From assembly GCA_002077045.2 (NCBI GenBank), contig KZ111159.1, forward strand, positions 496,001 through 560,000: a stretch of DNA of 64,000 nucleotides, in the 5' to 3' direction. The translations under genes and the position numbers were made by a program. The stretch's first letter is position 1; each line of letters starts with the position of its first letter. This DNA is from Rachicladosporium sp. CCFEE 5018 (taxonomy: Eukaryota; Ascomycota; Dothideomycetes; Cladosporiales; Cladosporiaceae). Below the pieces are notes generated by a model that saw only the letters and a program-made list of their open reading frames with translations, was not told the DNA's origin and did no database searches. Positions 10,202-20,598 of the stretch are shown piece after piece.

Positions 10202-11164
10202 GTGCTGACGGTGGCTAACAGATTCACGAATATACCGATTATGCGGGCATCAATTGCCATAGGCGCCATTTTTGGGCTATGCTTGGGAAGGATTGATTGT
10301 GGTATTTCGAACTGCTGACGACCAGGTCTACTTTGACTGGTTCATCATTGAATTTTGAGATGCGATTCTAGACACGGAACAGTAGGTGATCTTATGAAGC
10401 TCTTCTCTCGTTCGAATAAGTAAGACTGCATTACCAATCCATCGTCGAGTTCCTCATCAAGCTCTCACATCAACGCAGCCGGGATCCCGAGTACAGTCGC
10501 GTGTCGCACTGTACCAGCGATTGCGCAAATACCTACTGCCAATCATTGGAGTGTTCTAAAGGAACAGTAGTTCGCATTGGATCGAGGGGGCGTGCATATG
10601 GCACAAGAGGAGCTGTCAAGCACGACATTGCTTGTGCATCTCGTACTTTGATCAGGTACCAAAAGTCACGTGGGTGTTGTCTTGGCTGCATTCTGACTTC
10701 ACTTCACCTTTCGAGTAGATAGCGCACACGATAGCGGCTGCCGCGAGGATAGTCACAACGGCAGTCCGCAGTCTCGTTGCCCCTCGGCGGAACATTGACA
10801 ATATACAGTCTTGCAACGCCCATTGCGATGAACAAAGCTGAGCATGACATACCTTGCTGGGGCATCATGTTTGCTTTGCGTGAATGCTGTGTAGTCACCA
10901 TGGCCTTCTACCGATGGTGGCTTCGCTTCTGGGAGTACAAAGCGTTGCCCGCTCTATTGGACTACTAATTTTGTTGCGTTGCGAGTGAAGCACCGACGTT
11001 CAGCACAGTGTCGGCTGCTTCACTTTGCCATCAGATATATGAGGCACGTGTCTGCACGGAATACCAGCTGCAGACATGTGCCACCTCTTTCCTTGCGGTG
11101 CCTATGAGCTCGACGACTATATACTCTTGCTTACACTCCACCACCTCGACAAACACAGATTACA
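10202..11164. other. Intergenic region
   Basis: Nearly 1 kb without a supportable gene, between the divergent dioxygenase (minus) and paralogue A (plus). It should contain both promoters. Confidence 0.5.
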
Positions 11165-12772
11165 ATGATCTCCGGAATTCGATCGAGCATCATGCACGAC
11201 GTCAAAGAGAACTGTTGGATGGAGCTGGTCAGAGCCGATGATGGTTGCCTCTGCAAGGAATACCAGCATCTGAAGGCTCTGCCCCTTCCCGCTTACGACG
11301 ACTTCTGTTGGCTCCAGCAAGCCATTATCTGTGTGGAGCCGGATCAAAGGTGAAACTGGTCTTCTGGTGGCGTAAGGGACACTTCAAGTGGTACACTTGT
11401 GATGGGATCAAGATCACGATCAGCACTCGGGCCAATGACCCGATGCGCAAGTACGTGCAGGCCACCTGACATTTTTTACAGCATCTGCGCGATGCTGAAG
11501 CTCGGGCGGAGGATGAGTATGCTTCAATTGAGGTCGATTGCTTTGTACGAAAGGATAATCAGGGGCAGTATGATGAGATGTTCACGGTTCCTGCGCCCAA
11601 TGGTATGTATCATCCGACATGAACACTTCTGTCAGCTATATGGCAGTACTCACAACGCGACAGTGTACGATCTCGACGAGCTGCTGGGCCTCGAAACCAT
11701 CACGAGCGGCTCTGCTGCGGCTGGCTGCATCTTTGCTGCGGTCACTCGCGGGAAGCTGGTAGGGAACTGGACATATGAAGAAAGCAGTATAGTGTTCCCA
11801 CGACCGATGTTCTGGGGTTCAATGTAAGTATTAGAGCTCTGCGTGTGAACATCACTGACGGTATGCAGGTCCACATTCAGGCTGGCGAGCCAACGTGGTT
11901 GGGAGGCTATCCCGAACAACCGTTTCCGTGCTTTGGGCAGTGAGAATGGGACACCGTTCATGTTTACATGGACGAATGTTGGTATGCTACATGTAACCCT
12001 CAGTAACGGCTGACCTGAACCAATACTGACGCGGGTTGCAGGTCCTGACGTGGTGGAAAACCTCCAGCTCGAAGACTGGATGCTCAATGCGGCACAACAT
12101 GAGGAGATCCCAGACCCTGAGCAGCATGATTGTAGGTCCACGGACACACCCTCCACTTCTGAAGACTCCGAGAGCGACTCCAGCGAGAAAGATAACTCAT
12201 ATCGACCGAGCAGAGACAATGGATCCCGCGCGGCAGCCCGTACTAAGAGCGTCGAACAATCACGTTTCAGACACAGTGATAGTCGCTACGCAGTCAAGAC
12301 AGTCCCCGTACCGGCCGGGGTACGTGCTCCAGCTACCGTACTCAAGCTCAACATGAAACGAAAGCGTTCAGTTCAAGACGACACCGCTGGTGAATGCCCA
12401 GTTGTCAAGACCGAAGATTCCCAGAGTGCGCCTGTGGTCAAGATCGAGTCGCTCAAGCCGGAGGAGTCCGGGACCAAGAAGACTCCTTTCGATCTCACGG
12501 ACTCCACTGTGGCCACTTCCGCCGGATTGACAGCCACTCAAAGTCTGCCGAGTAGCGCAAAGTCTCCAGCGCCAGTTCTCGCACCGACATCGACGCCGTC
12601 GGGTGGCTTCGCGAACAGTACAGCGATCGATGTCGCGCTATCGGACGCGGCGCGCGAGAAGGCGAAGAGAGTTGCGCTCAAGAAGATGGAGGTCTTGAGG
12701 AGGCAGATAGCGCAGAGGGATGCTGAACTAGAGTTGAGCAAGGCCGAGCTCGAGTACGAAGAGGCGTCTTGA
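11165..12772 (+). CDS. Paralogue A: uncharacterised fungal domain + coiled-coil tail; frame lesions near the 5' end
   Basis: Tandem paralogue of the gene at 13282-15014. Coding blocks: 11165 to about 11350, about 11350-11454, 11482-11602, 11664-11823, 11869-11981 and 12042-12772. The last three introns (61, 45, 60 bp) are canonical and in frame. The N-terminal ~200 residues form a domain shared with B (QQAIIxV, LVFxWR, FKW, EAxAEDE, ENGTPFMFTWTNV). The C-terminal part is Ser/Thr/Asp-rich with KRKR (possible nuclear signal), TPFDLTDS and a final charged helix (RRQIAQRDAELELSKAEL). Two lesions are visible: a one-base deletion near 11349 relative to B, and an intron-like segment of only 31 bp at 11451-11481 whose removal does not restore the homologous frame. 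It is therefore either decaying or carries sequencing errors. Function unknown; probably nuclear. Confidence 0.6.
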
Positions 12773-13281
12773 GCGATTGAAGCCAGGGATGGGAGTGCTA
12801 AGGGGTTTGTCAAGCGTGGAAGTAGGTTGGCGATGCTGTCGGGGAAAGGGCTTTGGCGAAGGACATCTGATAATGGGACGACAGTACGATCACCATCTGG
12901 TCTCACACAGCGATTTCGTGGACCTCAGACGTACAAGTGGCGAGAGAAGGTATTGCGTTGCCCCTAACTATAAGGTATCGGTCAAGCACTGGATGATACC
13001 AAGATCCATCACTGCGTCCGGCTCACTTAAGCGCGCTTAGTGAGTTCCTGAGATTCTCGACGCAGCTCACTTCACTGGATTGCAGATGTGTCCACTCCAT
13101 CACTTCGAGGTCGAATGCACTGCGCGCATCCAACCACATGCACGAGCTTCTGCCTAGAGACCATCCTCTCTGCTTCTGCCTGTGCTCAGCATACGACACT
13201 CTCCCCACCATCTCCTCGACTTCTCGGCGCATTGCTCGACCATACCTCCTCACGATAATTGACAGGATCATAGACCAAGCT
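12773..13281. other. Intergenic region between tandem paralogues
   Basis: No additional gene recognised; presumed terminator of A and promoter of B. Confidence 0.5.
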
Positions 13282-15014
13282 ATGCGAGCCCAAATGATGT
13301 GCTCCGTGCACTACGAATTTGCTGATGGCAAGGCGTGCGAAGAGTCTGCGCATCCAAAAGCACTACCGGATCTCGAGTATGAGAGGTATCACATGCAACA
13401 AGCCATCATTAGTGTGCCTCCAGGCGACCGAATATATCTAGTCTTCGGCTGGCGAGTGGGGTCTTACAAGTGGAAGAAGGCCAGCGGCGTCATGCTCACA
13501 CACGCTGTGGACTATGGAGGAACAACAGGTCGCCAAATGCAAGCGGTCTGGATTTACGGTGAACAGCTCCAAAAGGCCGAGGACGAGGCGGTCGACGGCT
13601 GGACCAGAACAATTGTGGATTGCTTTGAGGTGTACAATATACATTGGAATCGCGAGGAAGTCCCTTTCACGGCGCCTGATCCCCAAGGTAAGCTCAAAGT
13701 TGACCCAAAGTTTGGTCAGAGTATCGCTAAGTTCGATCAGCGCACGATCTTGGCGAGGAACTAAGCTTGGAAGCGTGTCAGAGCTTACACGCACAACCGG
13801 GCTACATTATGGCTACCGCCACGCTTGGTCATTTGTCAGAAGATGTTGATGAAGATGCGGACAATGCCATGATCGAGCAGCGAGCAGTTTCAAAGTACGT
13901 GCATGCAAATTGCAAATGTAGCCGCATGTCAGGACTGACCGACTCATGGCGGCGAGATCAGACGCTGTTGGCGTTTTGTCTCCATCGATCGTTACGAGCC
14001 ACTTCACAGCGCTAATGGCGTGACATGCAAGTTCCATTACACAAACATCTGTACGTGCGACACATTCGTAGCAACATTGTGCATCATTAGCGAGATGTTG
14101 ACGGCAATTACAGCACCGAAGCAGCTCGATGCCCTCAAGCCTGAAGCCTGGGCTTTCACCAAAGAGACTCGCAGCAGGACCAGGACCAGACAGCGAGGCC
14201 TCGCCTCCACCGAGACCAGACAGTATGAAACGCATGGAGTCGGAGTGCACACCGAAGACGCGCTCGAAAATCTTGACTATGAGGTCGACCAACCGCTCCG
14301 CCGTTCGGGTCGTACCCACAAGGTCATCTCCGGGACTTATGTTGAGCAATTCCACCGGGATCCTGATGCTTGGTTGCTGCGTGAAGGACGTAGAGCAAGC
14401 CGTCGCGACCTTGAGCGTAAAGGTGGCTCCGTCGAGGCAGACATCTCACGAGTCACTGACGCAGAAGGGATGGCAGACGCTATGAACGTAGCTGAAGGAG
14501 GAGTAGTCGCAACGCCAGCGAGGAAGGTAGACGCAGCGGACACGACAGCTGCAGAATTCACTCCCACAGGACAGAAGAGGAAGCGCTCGATCTCAGCTCC
14601 CGCGAAGGGCAAAGACGTCGCCGCAAAACCCGAGGATGTCGAGGAGAAACCCAAGCTCAAGTCACCATCGCCAGAGCTCGAGAAGCCCGGACCGAGGGCT
14701 TGCCATTCGAGATCATCGACTCTCCGCCAGCCAGTCCCCCACCGCCAGCCTTGAGCAGATACTCGACGACGGACACTAGGACAGCAGTGGCTATCTTAGC
14801 GCCACTGCCAGCTCGAGCAGCCAGCATGACCTCTACTGCCTCTGCTCGACCAGCTTTGCCGACACCAGACCGGACGCCTGCTCCAGTAGCCAGCACCGCC
14901 GATGTCGACGACGACACAGACCACGCGACCAGCGAGTGGCGTGATCCAATGGAAATCATGCTCATGAGGAAGGAGCTCGAGTACCACCAGAAGCATGGAA
15001 AGCGTCTCGAGTGA
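13282..15014 (+). CDS. Paralogue B: uncharacterised fungal domain + coiled-coil tail; one frameshift
   Basis: Exons 13282-13687, 13741-13894, 13962-14050 and 14114-15014. Introns of 53, 67 and 63 bp have GTAAGC/GTACGT donors and in-frame junctions at positions equivalent to those of A. The N-terminal domain aligns with A throughout (QQAIISV, IYLVFGWR, SYKW, AEDEA, NGVTCKFHYTNI). The tail has KRKRS, acidic/Lys-rich stretches, LPFEIIDSPP (equivalent to TPFDLTDS in A) and a final charged helix MLMRKELEYHQKHGKR. The frame changes near 14690: upstream codons run in one frame, while the homologous FEIIDSPP block and the C-terminus are in another, which fits loss of one base. No plausible intron explains it. 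Function unknown; the basic motif suggests a nuclear location. Confidence 0.6.
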
Positions 15015-15350
15015 TCTATGATACGGCAGCGGCAGTCTCGTGGACTTGCAGGAGAAGTGTGCTAAGACGCGAGATGGGGAGCTGGGGAATCAGAGTGGAT
15101 GCAGTGCCATCGGCGGGACCATGGAATGATCTGGCGTCTGCTCGACTAGGAGGGATTTCCAAAATTTGAATGACTTACAGGGGCGGATTGAGATACTGGA
15201 TGCGATGTTGCTACGGAAAGGCTGCTCGAGCACCACCCCTGTGGTATAGTGCTGTAGTCATGCTACACAGCTCTTGCCAAGTGCGATACAAATCCCTTCC
15301 AGCGACGGGCCTTAATACAGTGCCGCCAGGATTCACTCGCCGTGTGCTCC
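15015..15350. other. Intergenic region
   Basis: Convergent 3' flanks of paralogue B and the large WD40 gene; nothing else recognised. Confidence 0.5.
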
Positions 15351-18300
15351 TTACGCTTTCTTCGACAGTCGCACCTTGAGCGTATCGACGTCTTCACGAC
15401 ACTCGGTATGCAGTTGTAGTATCCCCCGCAACTTACGCAGCTTCGCAGCGCTCATATTCGGGGCTGCAGCCATCATTAGCTGCGCAGAAGCGCAAGTGAA
15501 GTATTTGCCCAGTATGAGCTCAGCGTCAGAGAGGAGCTCCATCTCGGAGAAAGACGGAGTGGGAGATCTAGCGTCCTGAGAGCCCGCAATGTCGGCGCAA
15601 GCGCTGCGCCATCCTTGAGAAAGACGCTCGCGGTCTGGGAACAGGTGGATGACAGTAGTGTCCGCAGCTCCGTCTGCTGCATCCATGGCCGGCGACTTCG
15701 CGTGTGCCTTGGCGTTCGTACGAGCTAGGCCGCCGTCGCCGCCAGTGTTGCTCAACTCCCATCCCAGTATGCCGCCTTCCCACACCAACCCGCAAGGGAC
15801 GCACTCGGCACTGCCGTCCTCGACACTGTACTCAGCCATTCCCGCACACCTGAAGCACTCAAACTCACACCTCTGACAGGCCAGTCTTGTTCCTTCGCCA
15901 CCGTCAGCATCAGGCCGGACAGGGTATGAACACCGCTTGCAGCGATGCGTAAGACCAGAGCGGGTAAGCGTGCACTTCTCACAGATTGAGTGGACCGTCA
16001 TGCTAGGCTTTGCAGGACCGCAACAGAACGCACAGCAGGCGAAAGGTCCGGCTTCTTCGAGTTCAGCGTTAGTGAGATCGGAATAGTCCGGAGGCTGGAG
16101 CCATTTGCGTGGGAGAATGTGGTCGCGTAAGGCACCAGGAATGCGCTGCTCGGACGCGCGATCGTCAGGCATCTTGCCGTCTTCATCTGCAGCTGTGGGA
16201 ATGTAGCCACAGTCCAGCGTGCATTGTGCGACCTTGTCGGCCAAAGCGTCGGCAGACGTGCCACACTGGTCTTGTGCTCGAGCTGCGGGTTCCGCCCCTG
16301 CCATGGCGACATCTTCTTCTGTATTGATCGTGGTCGGCGCAGGTGCAGCCAGCAGGTCAAACCGCTTGGCAGTCCTGATAGGCCTTCCCTCGCGGTCGAT
16401 TCCTAGCAAGTTGATCTGCCCTTTCTCCTCGCCAATGAGCAGGTCGCGGAAGTCTGCGCTAAATGCTCCCGACATGACTGCTGTCTCGAACCCAGCCACA
16501 TCCCTGACGTGCGCATCTTCTGTACTCCTGTACGGGTCCCACACTTTGACAACGCCGTCTGAAGATCCGGAATACAAGCGATCGGCTGTCGCAGACCATG
16601 AGAGGAAGCGAACACCTGTGTCGGCCACCTCTCGTGGGCGATCGTGGTCGATGACGTTCGTAGTGTTACCGTGTTTGAAAACATGTAGCGGCGACTGTTT
16701 GTTGTCTGCATGCCTTTTGTCCCAGACATATACTCTGCCATCTGTGGCGCCCGCCGCAATGAGATTGTCGTCGTGAGGACAGTATATCACATCGTTGATG
16801 TCCAGGGCAGGACAGTCCCACGTCAGCGTTCTGCGAATGCCACTTCGATCCCAGCTAAAGCATTGTATCTCGCTACGTATGCGACTTTCCGGCTTGGACA
16901 CAGCCACAGCGAAGAGTGTTGATCTAGAGCTAGGTGACAGGTTCCAGGCAACATCGAAGACTCCTCGTGTTACGTTCGGTGTCTCTAACAGACTCCTAGT
17001 CTGTAGGTCCCAGAGTCCAATGCCTCCTGCAGTAGCTCGCTCCTCTTCAACACCATCACTCGCGAATCCTGCGAGCAAAAGCCGATTATTTGGCCCTCCT
17101 CGCTTCAGGGCCGAAGGAAAGATGGGAAGCACATTCGACATCTGTGGCAGCCAGAGGACGAAGCTATCCGTGAAGTGGCCTGTGTCGTATCGTAGCAGTC
17201 TGATGCTATCCTTCGCAGTGTGCTGTGCAACTGCCAGAACGCCGGGCCCACAGCAAACCAGCATATCGACGGTCGCGTCCAGCACGCAGGTGTCCAGACA
17301 TCGGCCGCTCTGGCTGTCGTACATCCGCACGCTACTATCGCCACCAGCCGTGAACAGCCGCCCCGACGTATCAAAGTCGACTGCGGCTACAGTCATGAAT
17401 ACGCGGGAGTCCTGCGTTGCGCGCATCTCATGGCTTCCGTTGACGTTTGTGCGAGCATTGCCACTGCTGTCCACAGTGTTGCTGTTCACTACCGGTCGCT
17501 TGACGTGATGCTCCGGAAGCTCAAGCAGCGTGTTACGGTCAACATCCCCGAGTAGAAGATTGAAGGGCCGGTTATACTGCATACTCGAGACATCGCTGAT
17601 CGCGATAGATCCTGCGGCGAATCGATTGTCGTCTTTAGCCCATGCAACACATGTGACATCCCCGGATGTGCCGTTGAAGCTGCGTCGTGGTCCCAGTGTG
17701 TCGATCACACTGTTCTGCAGATCGCCTGAGATCTTTAGCGACCGTGTATTACCCAGCTCTCGGCCGCGAAGCGATCTGTTCATTGGCATAAGGGGTAGAT
17801 GCTGACGGGCAGAGCGCTGCGAAAGCTCGCCATTCGTCGTGGACACATCATCCCCCTGCGTACCACTTACAGCCTGGAGCTGACTATCGTCCACTAAGCG
17901 CTTCGCCTTGACGTCTGCCCAGGAAACAAAGCCAGCCTGCGTCCGCTCCTTCTTCCGCCTTCGCCGTGGTCGTTGATCTCCCGAGTGCATAGTATCTGAG
18001 TCCATCGCGAAGGAAGAGTCGTGGCCTAAGTCGGGTAGTGCGGCGTGAGCCGATGGTTTACGACGCAAGCCGGAATAGCGCACTTGCAACGACCCTTGGG
18101 TGCGGCCGCTGAAGTATTTGGGCATTTCGTCCCAAGATATGGAGTGTTCCTCCCTGAGCATTACGAGGTGAGAATCCTCGGCTGCGCTGTAACGACCACC
18201 AAAGCCTTCACTAGAGCCGGTATACTTTAGAGACACAGTTGCCTGCTCGCTGGGGCGCGTAGCATCTTCCATGGTTGTCTCGAGTGTCGCAGAAGACTCG

Positions 18301-19244
18301 TCAAGAGTGACATCAGCATCCTCCATGGTCACATCATTGATCTCTGACCGCTTCAGCGCTTCTTCGCGTTCGTCCTCGTCATGATCACCGTAGCCTTCAT
18401 CAGGATGATCGAACACAGCCAGCGCAGTGGATGCTCTTTGAGCCTCGACAGTGCCGGATACGTGTCGGGATGTGCGCGGCTGTCGCCCGCCGTTGATGTA
18501 CACCCAGTGGGCCTTCAGTGAGCCCTTGCTGCGGCCGGGAAAATGCCGCACGATGGTACGCCACCCCTCTCCGCCTTCTCGTAGCCTCATGATCTTAGCA
18601 TCATCTTCACTGGTGTATGGCGCGCCAGAGATCCCTGGGATGAATGATTTGTACGCTCGCTGCGGTGCCGCGACCGATGTTACCACCGGTGCTTGGTCCC
18701 GTGCAGTTGGCATAGGAATTGAAGGCTGTTTCTTCGGATCACGAGGTCGAGCAGGAGTCTCATCGGGCCCGCTGTCGGACTCGTGTAGCTGTAGGGAATC
18801 CTCAGAGCGCCCGAAAGGTGCGGTGTCGTGAGAGCTCGTGGGCCCTTGCACGGGAACATGCTGTCTGGCGCGCCCAGTCGCGATCTCAATCACTCCTCCC
18901 TCTTCATCCTCTTCTCCCATGCGTCGCCTCTTCGCAGGCCGTTCAGTCCCAGATACTGCCGGTGGCGCGGCCGGAGCTATCGCTGGTGTATAATTCGAGG
19001 GCGTCGCGAAGGCCCTTGCTTTGTGGAAAGCCGTGCTCTCCGCCTCCTTCCTGCGAAACGTGTCGGCCCTACGGATGCGCTTCTGATGTACTGAGATACC
19101 AGATCGCTTAGCCATAGGCAGTCGCTGTGGCAGTCCTGCTGCCGAAGGATTCGCCTTCGGCGCCAGGATGACCGTCGCCTTCGTGATCTCCCGCATTGGG
19201 GCCTCATCGTCGCTACTAACGAGGTCTATTACTACTGGCGCCAT
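15351..19244 (-). CDS. Large Myb-like / WD40 / Cys-rich protein, Raf1/DIM-9-like
   Basis: A 1297-aa uninterrupted ORF with no intron. Order: an N-terminal hydrophobic-acidic motif IDLVSSDDE (typical SUMO-interacting motif); a Myb/SANT-like repeat about 208-250 (YTSEDDAKIMRLREGG, WRTIVRHFPGRS); a second about 350-397 (YSAAEDSHLVMLREE, MPKYFSGRT); a basic RPRRRRKK patch near 430; then a WD40 propeller about 525-1010 (GVVKVWDPYRS, GRVYVWDKRHA, IGLWDLQTR). A Cys-rich region with many CxxC pairs lies at about 1095-1185 and a helical tail follows. WD40 plus chromatin features suggest the Raf1/DIM-9 (CUL4-DDB1 adaptor) family that directs H3K9 methylation; this is inference. Other DCAF or Myb-domain chromatin proteins are possible. 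Confidence 0.8.
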   Translation of the reverse strand: MAPVVIDLVSSDDEAPMREITKATVILAPKANPSAAGLPQRLPMAKRSGISVHQKRIRRADTFRRKEAESTAFHKARAFATPSNYTPAIAPAAPPAVSGTERPAKRRRMGEEDEEGGVIEIATGRARQHVPVQGPTSSHDTAPFGRSEDSLQLHESDSGPDETPARPRDPKKQPSIPMPTARDQAPVVTSVAAPQRAYKSFIPGISGAPYTSEDDAKIMRLREGGEGWRTIVRHFPGRSKGSLKAHWVYINGGRQPRTSRHVSGTVEAQRASTALAVFDHPDEGYGDHDEDEREEALKRSEINDVTMEDADVTLDESSATLETTMEDATRPSEQATVSLKYTGSSEGFGGRYSAAEDSHLVMLREEHSISWDEMPKYFSGRTQGSLQVRYSGLRRKPSAHAALPDLGHDSSFAMDSDTMHSGDQRPRRRRKKERTQAGFVSWADVKAKRLVDDSQLQAVSGTQGDDVSTTNGELSQRSARQHLPLMPMNRSLRGRELGNTRSLKISGDLQNSVIDTLGPRRSFNGTSGDVTCVAWAKDDNRFAAGSIAISDVSSMQYNRPFNLLLGDVDRNTLLELPEHHVKRPVVNSNTVDSSGNARTNVNGSHEMRATQDSRVFMTVAAVDFDTSGRLFTAGGDSSVRMYDSQSGRCLDTCVLDATVDMLVCCGPGVLAVAQHTAKDSIRLLRYDTGHFTDSFVLWLPQMSNVLPIFPSALKRGGPNNRLLLAGFASDGVEEERATAGGIGLWDLQTRSLLETPNVTRGVFDVAWNLSPSSRSTLFAVAVSKPESRIRSEIQCFSWDRSGIRRTLTWDCPALDINDVIYCPHDDNLIAAGATDGRVYVWDKRHADNKQSPLHVFKHGNTTNVIDHDRPREVADTGVRFLSWSATADRLYSGSSDGVVKVWDPYRSTEDAHVRDVAGFETAVMSGAFSADFRDLLIGEEKGQINLLGIDREGRPIRTAKRFDLLAAPAPTTINTEEDVAMAGAEPAARAQDQCGTSADALADKVAQCTLDCGYIPTAADEDGKMPDDRASEQRIPGALRDHILPRKWLQPPDYSDLTNAELEEAGPFACCAFCCGPAKPSMTVHSICEKCTLTRSGLTHRCKRCSYPVRPDADGGEGTRLACQRCEFECFRCAGMAEYSVEDGSAECVPCGLVWEGGILGWELSNTGGDGGLARTNAKAHAKSPAMDAADGAADTTVIHLFPDRERLSQGWRSACADIAGSQDARSPTPSFSEMELLSDAELILGKYFTCASAQLMMAAAPNMSAAKLRKLRGILQLHTECREDVDTLKVRLSKKA

Positions 19245-20122
19245 TGCGGGTGTAGCGCCAGCTATCAGTCACACTCGAGGTCGCTGCAGGTAAACGCATT
19301 GGACTCAAAGTCGGTGGTGAGCCATTGTCACTTATGCCAGTTCCTTGATGGACGTGCAATGACCAGACGATACGGTCGTTGTGAGCGACCGTGCGCTCAA
19401 GGTTGGTTAGTGGGTGTAGTGGGTCGAGAGACGTTATATCTATGTCGGTGAAGTGAGGTGAAGTTCAAGGTGTAGTTCCGTTTGGCGCGTGAAAGTACCC
19501 GATGTGGGGGCACTTTACGCGTTCGATTACAGAGCACTGGGCGGAACACATACATGGCAAGACATAAACGAACAGGCAGTGATAGATGTGTGAGAGCAAC
19601 AGTTCCTTCGTTATAATACCCAAATCTACCACTGGGTAGCATCGTCCTCTTTCGATCATCGATATTCAAATTGTCGTATTAGCACCCGCTAGATTCTTTG
19701 TATGCCTGGACGCGCGGATAGCGCAACATACACAAGTCCAGCTTTCACAGGTGACACGATCCCATCCGTAGCTCGACGTGGTGGTTGACAGCCGTCACCA
19801 CAGCAGGCTTGTCGGGCCCATTAGTCCCCACAGCTCCGTCGCCAACGCAGCGACGCTCAGAGCCAGTCCCGCGTCCTCGTTTCACGGCACTTCCCCAGTG
19901 TGTGCCCATGGAGCCTACATCCACTGTCGCGCGACTTGCGGGGCGTACGAGGTTACCCGCAACTTCGTGTGTGACCTGCGTGGCTACCAGAGGAGTGAAC
20001 GCTCCGGTCGCGACTCCTGAAGTGCTGCTGCAAACTGGAAAGCCCCGCGAATCCATGTTGTCCTTTGGAAGTGTTGCGCTCAGAGGGCCTCGTACAGTCC
20101 AATCATCTCCATGACCCGGTCA
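19245..20122. other. Intergenic region
   Basis: About 0.9 kb upstream of the WD40 gene and downstream of NCE101, both on the minus strand. Several short ORFs overlap here on both strands without conserved features; none supported. Confidence 0.5.
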
Positions 20123-20364
20123 TCACCATAATTTTGTGCTCCTGATCGCATCCAGCGCCATTGGAAGCCTCAGTCGCAAGCTGTCGACGCTCTGCTGCGT
20201 AGTCTTGCCCTTCTCCTTCTCTTCGCGATTGATACGGACGTATGCTGCTGCGAGACCGACTGACATGGCGAAGATGGGGTCGATGGACCTGATGCTGGGT
20301 TAGATGGTGGTGGTGGGGGTGCGATTGGCAAGACGAACTTGGAGATGAGGTAAGGCGCCGACAT
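20123..20364 (-). CDS. NCE101: Non-classical export protein 1 (Nce101-like), small membrane protein
   Basis: Model: exons 20339-20364 and 20123-20288, giving 63 aa. The intron (20289-20338, 50 bp) has a GTTCGT donor, CTAAC branch and CAG acceptor. The protein begins MSAPYLISK and continues SIDPIFAMSVG, a short membrane segment, then INREEKEKGKTTQQSV. This matches the Nce101 family, whose members have one N-terminal transmembrane helix with the DPIFA motif and a basic/charged tail. Yeast Nce101 was linked to export of leaderless proteins. The gene is easily missed because the first exon is 26 bp. It is head-to-head with HEM13 across 234 bp. Confidence 0.88.
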
Positions 20365-20598
20365 CGTGATCGCCCAGCTATTCTCTCTGTAGCGCTACAG
20401 TCACACACTCTAGTCAGAAGTGGCAGCGAAGTACCTCGAGCGTCGTCGACACAATCGTCGGAGGATGTCTCGAAGCTTGGGCGGAACCGTGCCGAAGTTC
20501 CGGGGAGTGCCCCCGAGGCCATTGACATCTACATCTATCACCGATGACAATGTGCCCTGTTACATCTACAATCTGGGCCCGTCTCAGGTAATTGCAAG
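20365..20598. promoter_or_regulatory. Shared divergent promoter, NCE101 / HEM13
   Basis: Only 234 bp separate the two start codons, so both promoters and 5' leaders must lie here. No specific operator is claimed. Confidence 0.6.

Noticed and set aside
20103..20528. 141-codon minus-strand ORF covering NCE101
   Set aside because: It reads a different frame through the NCE101 exons and intron; the spliced 63-aa model gives a recognised protein.
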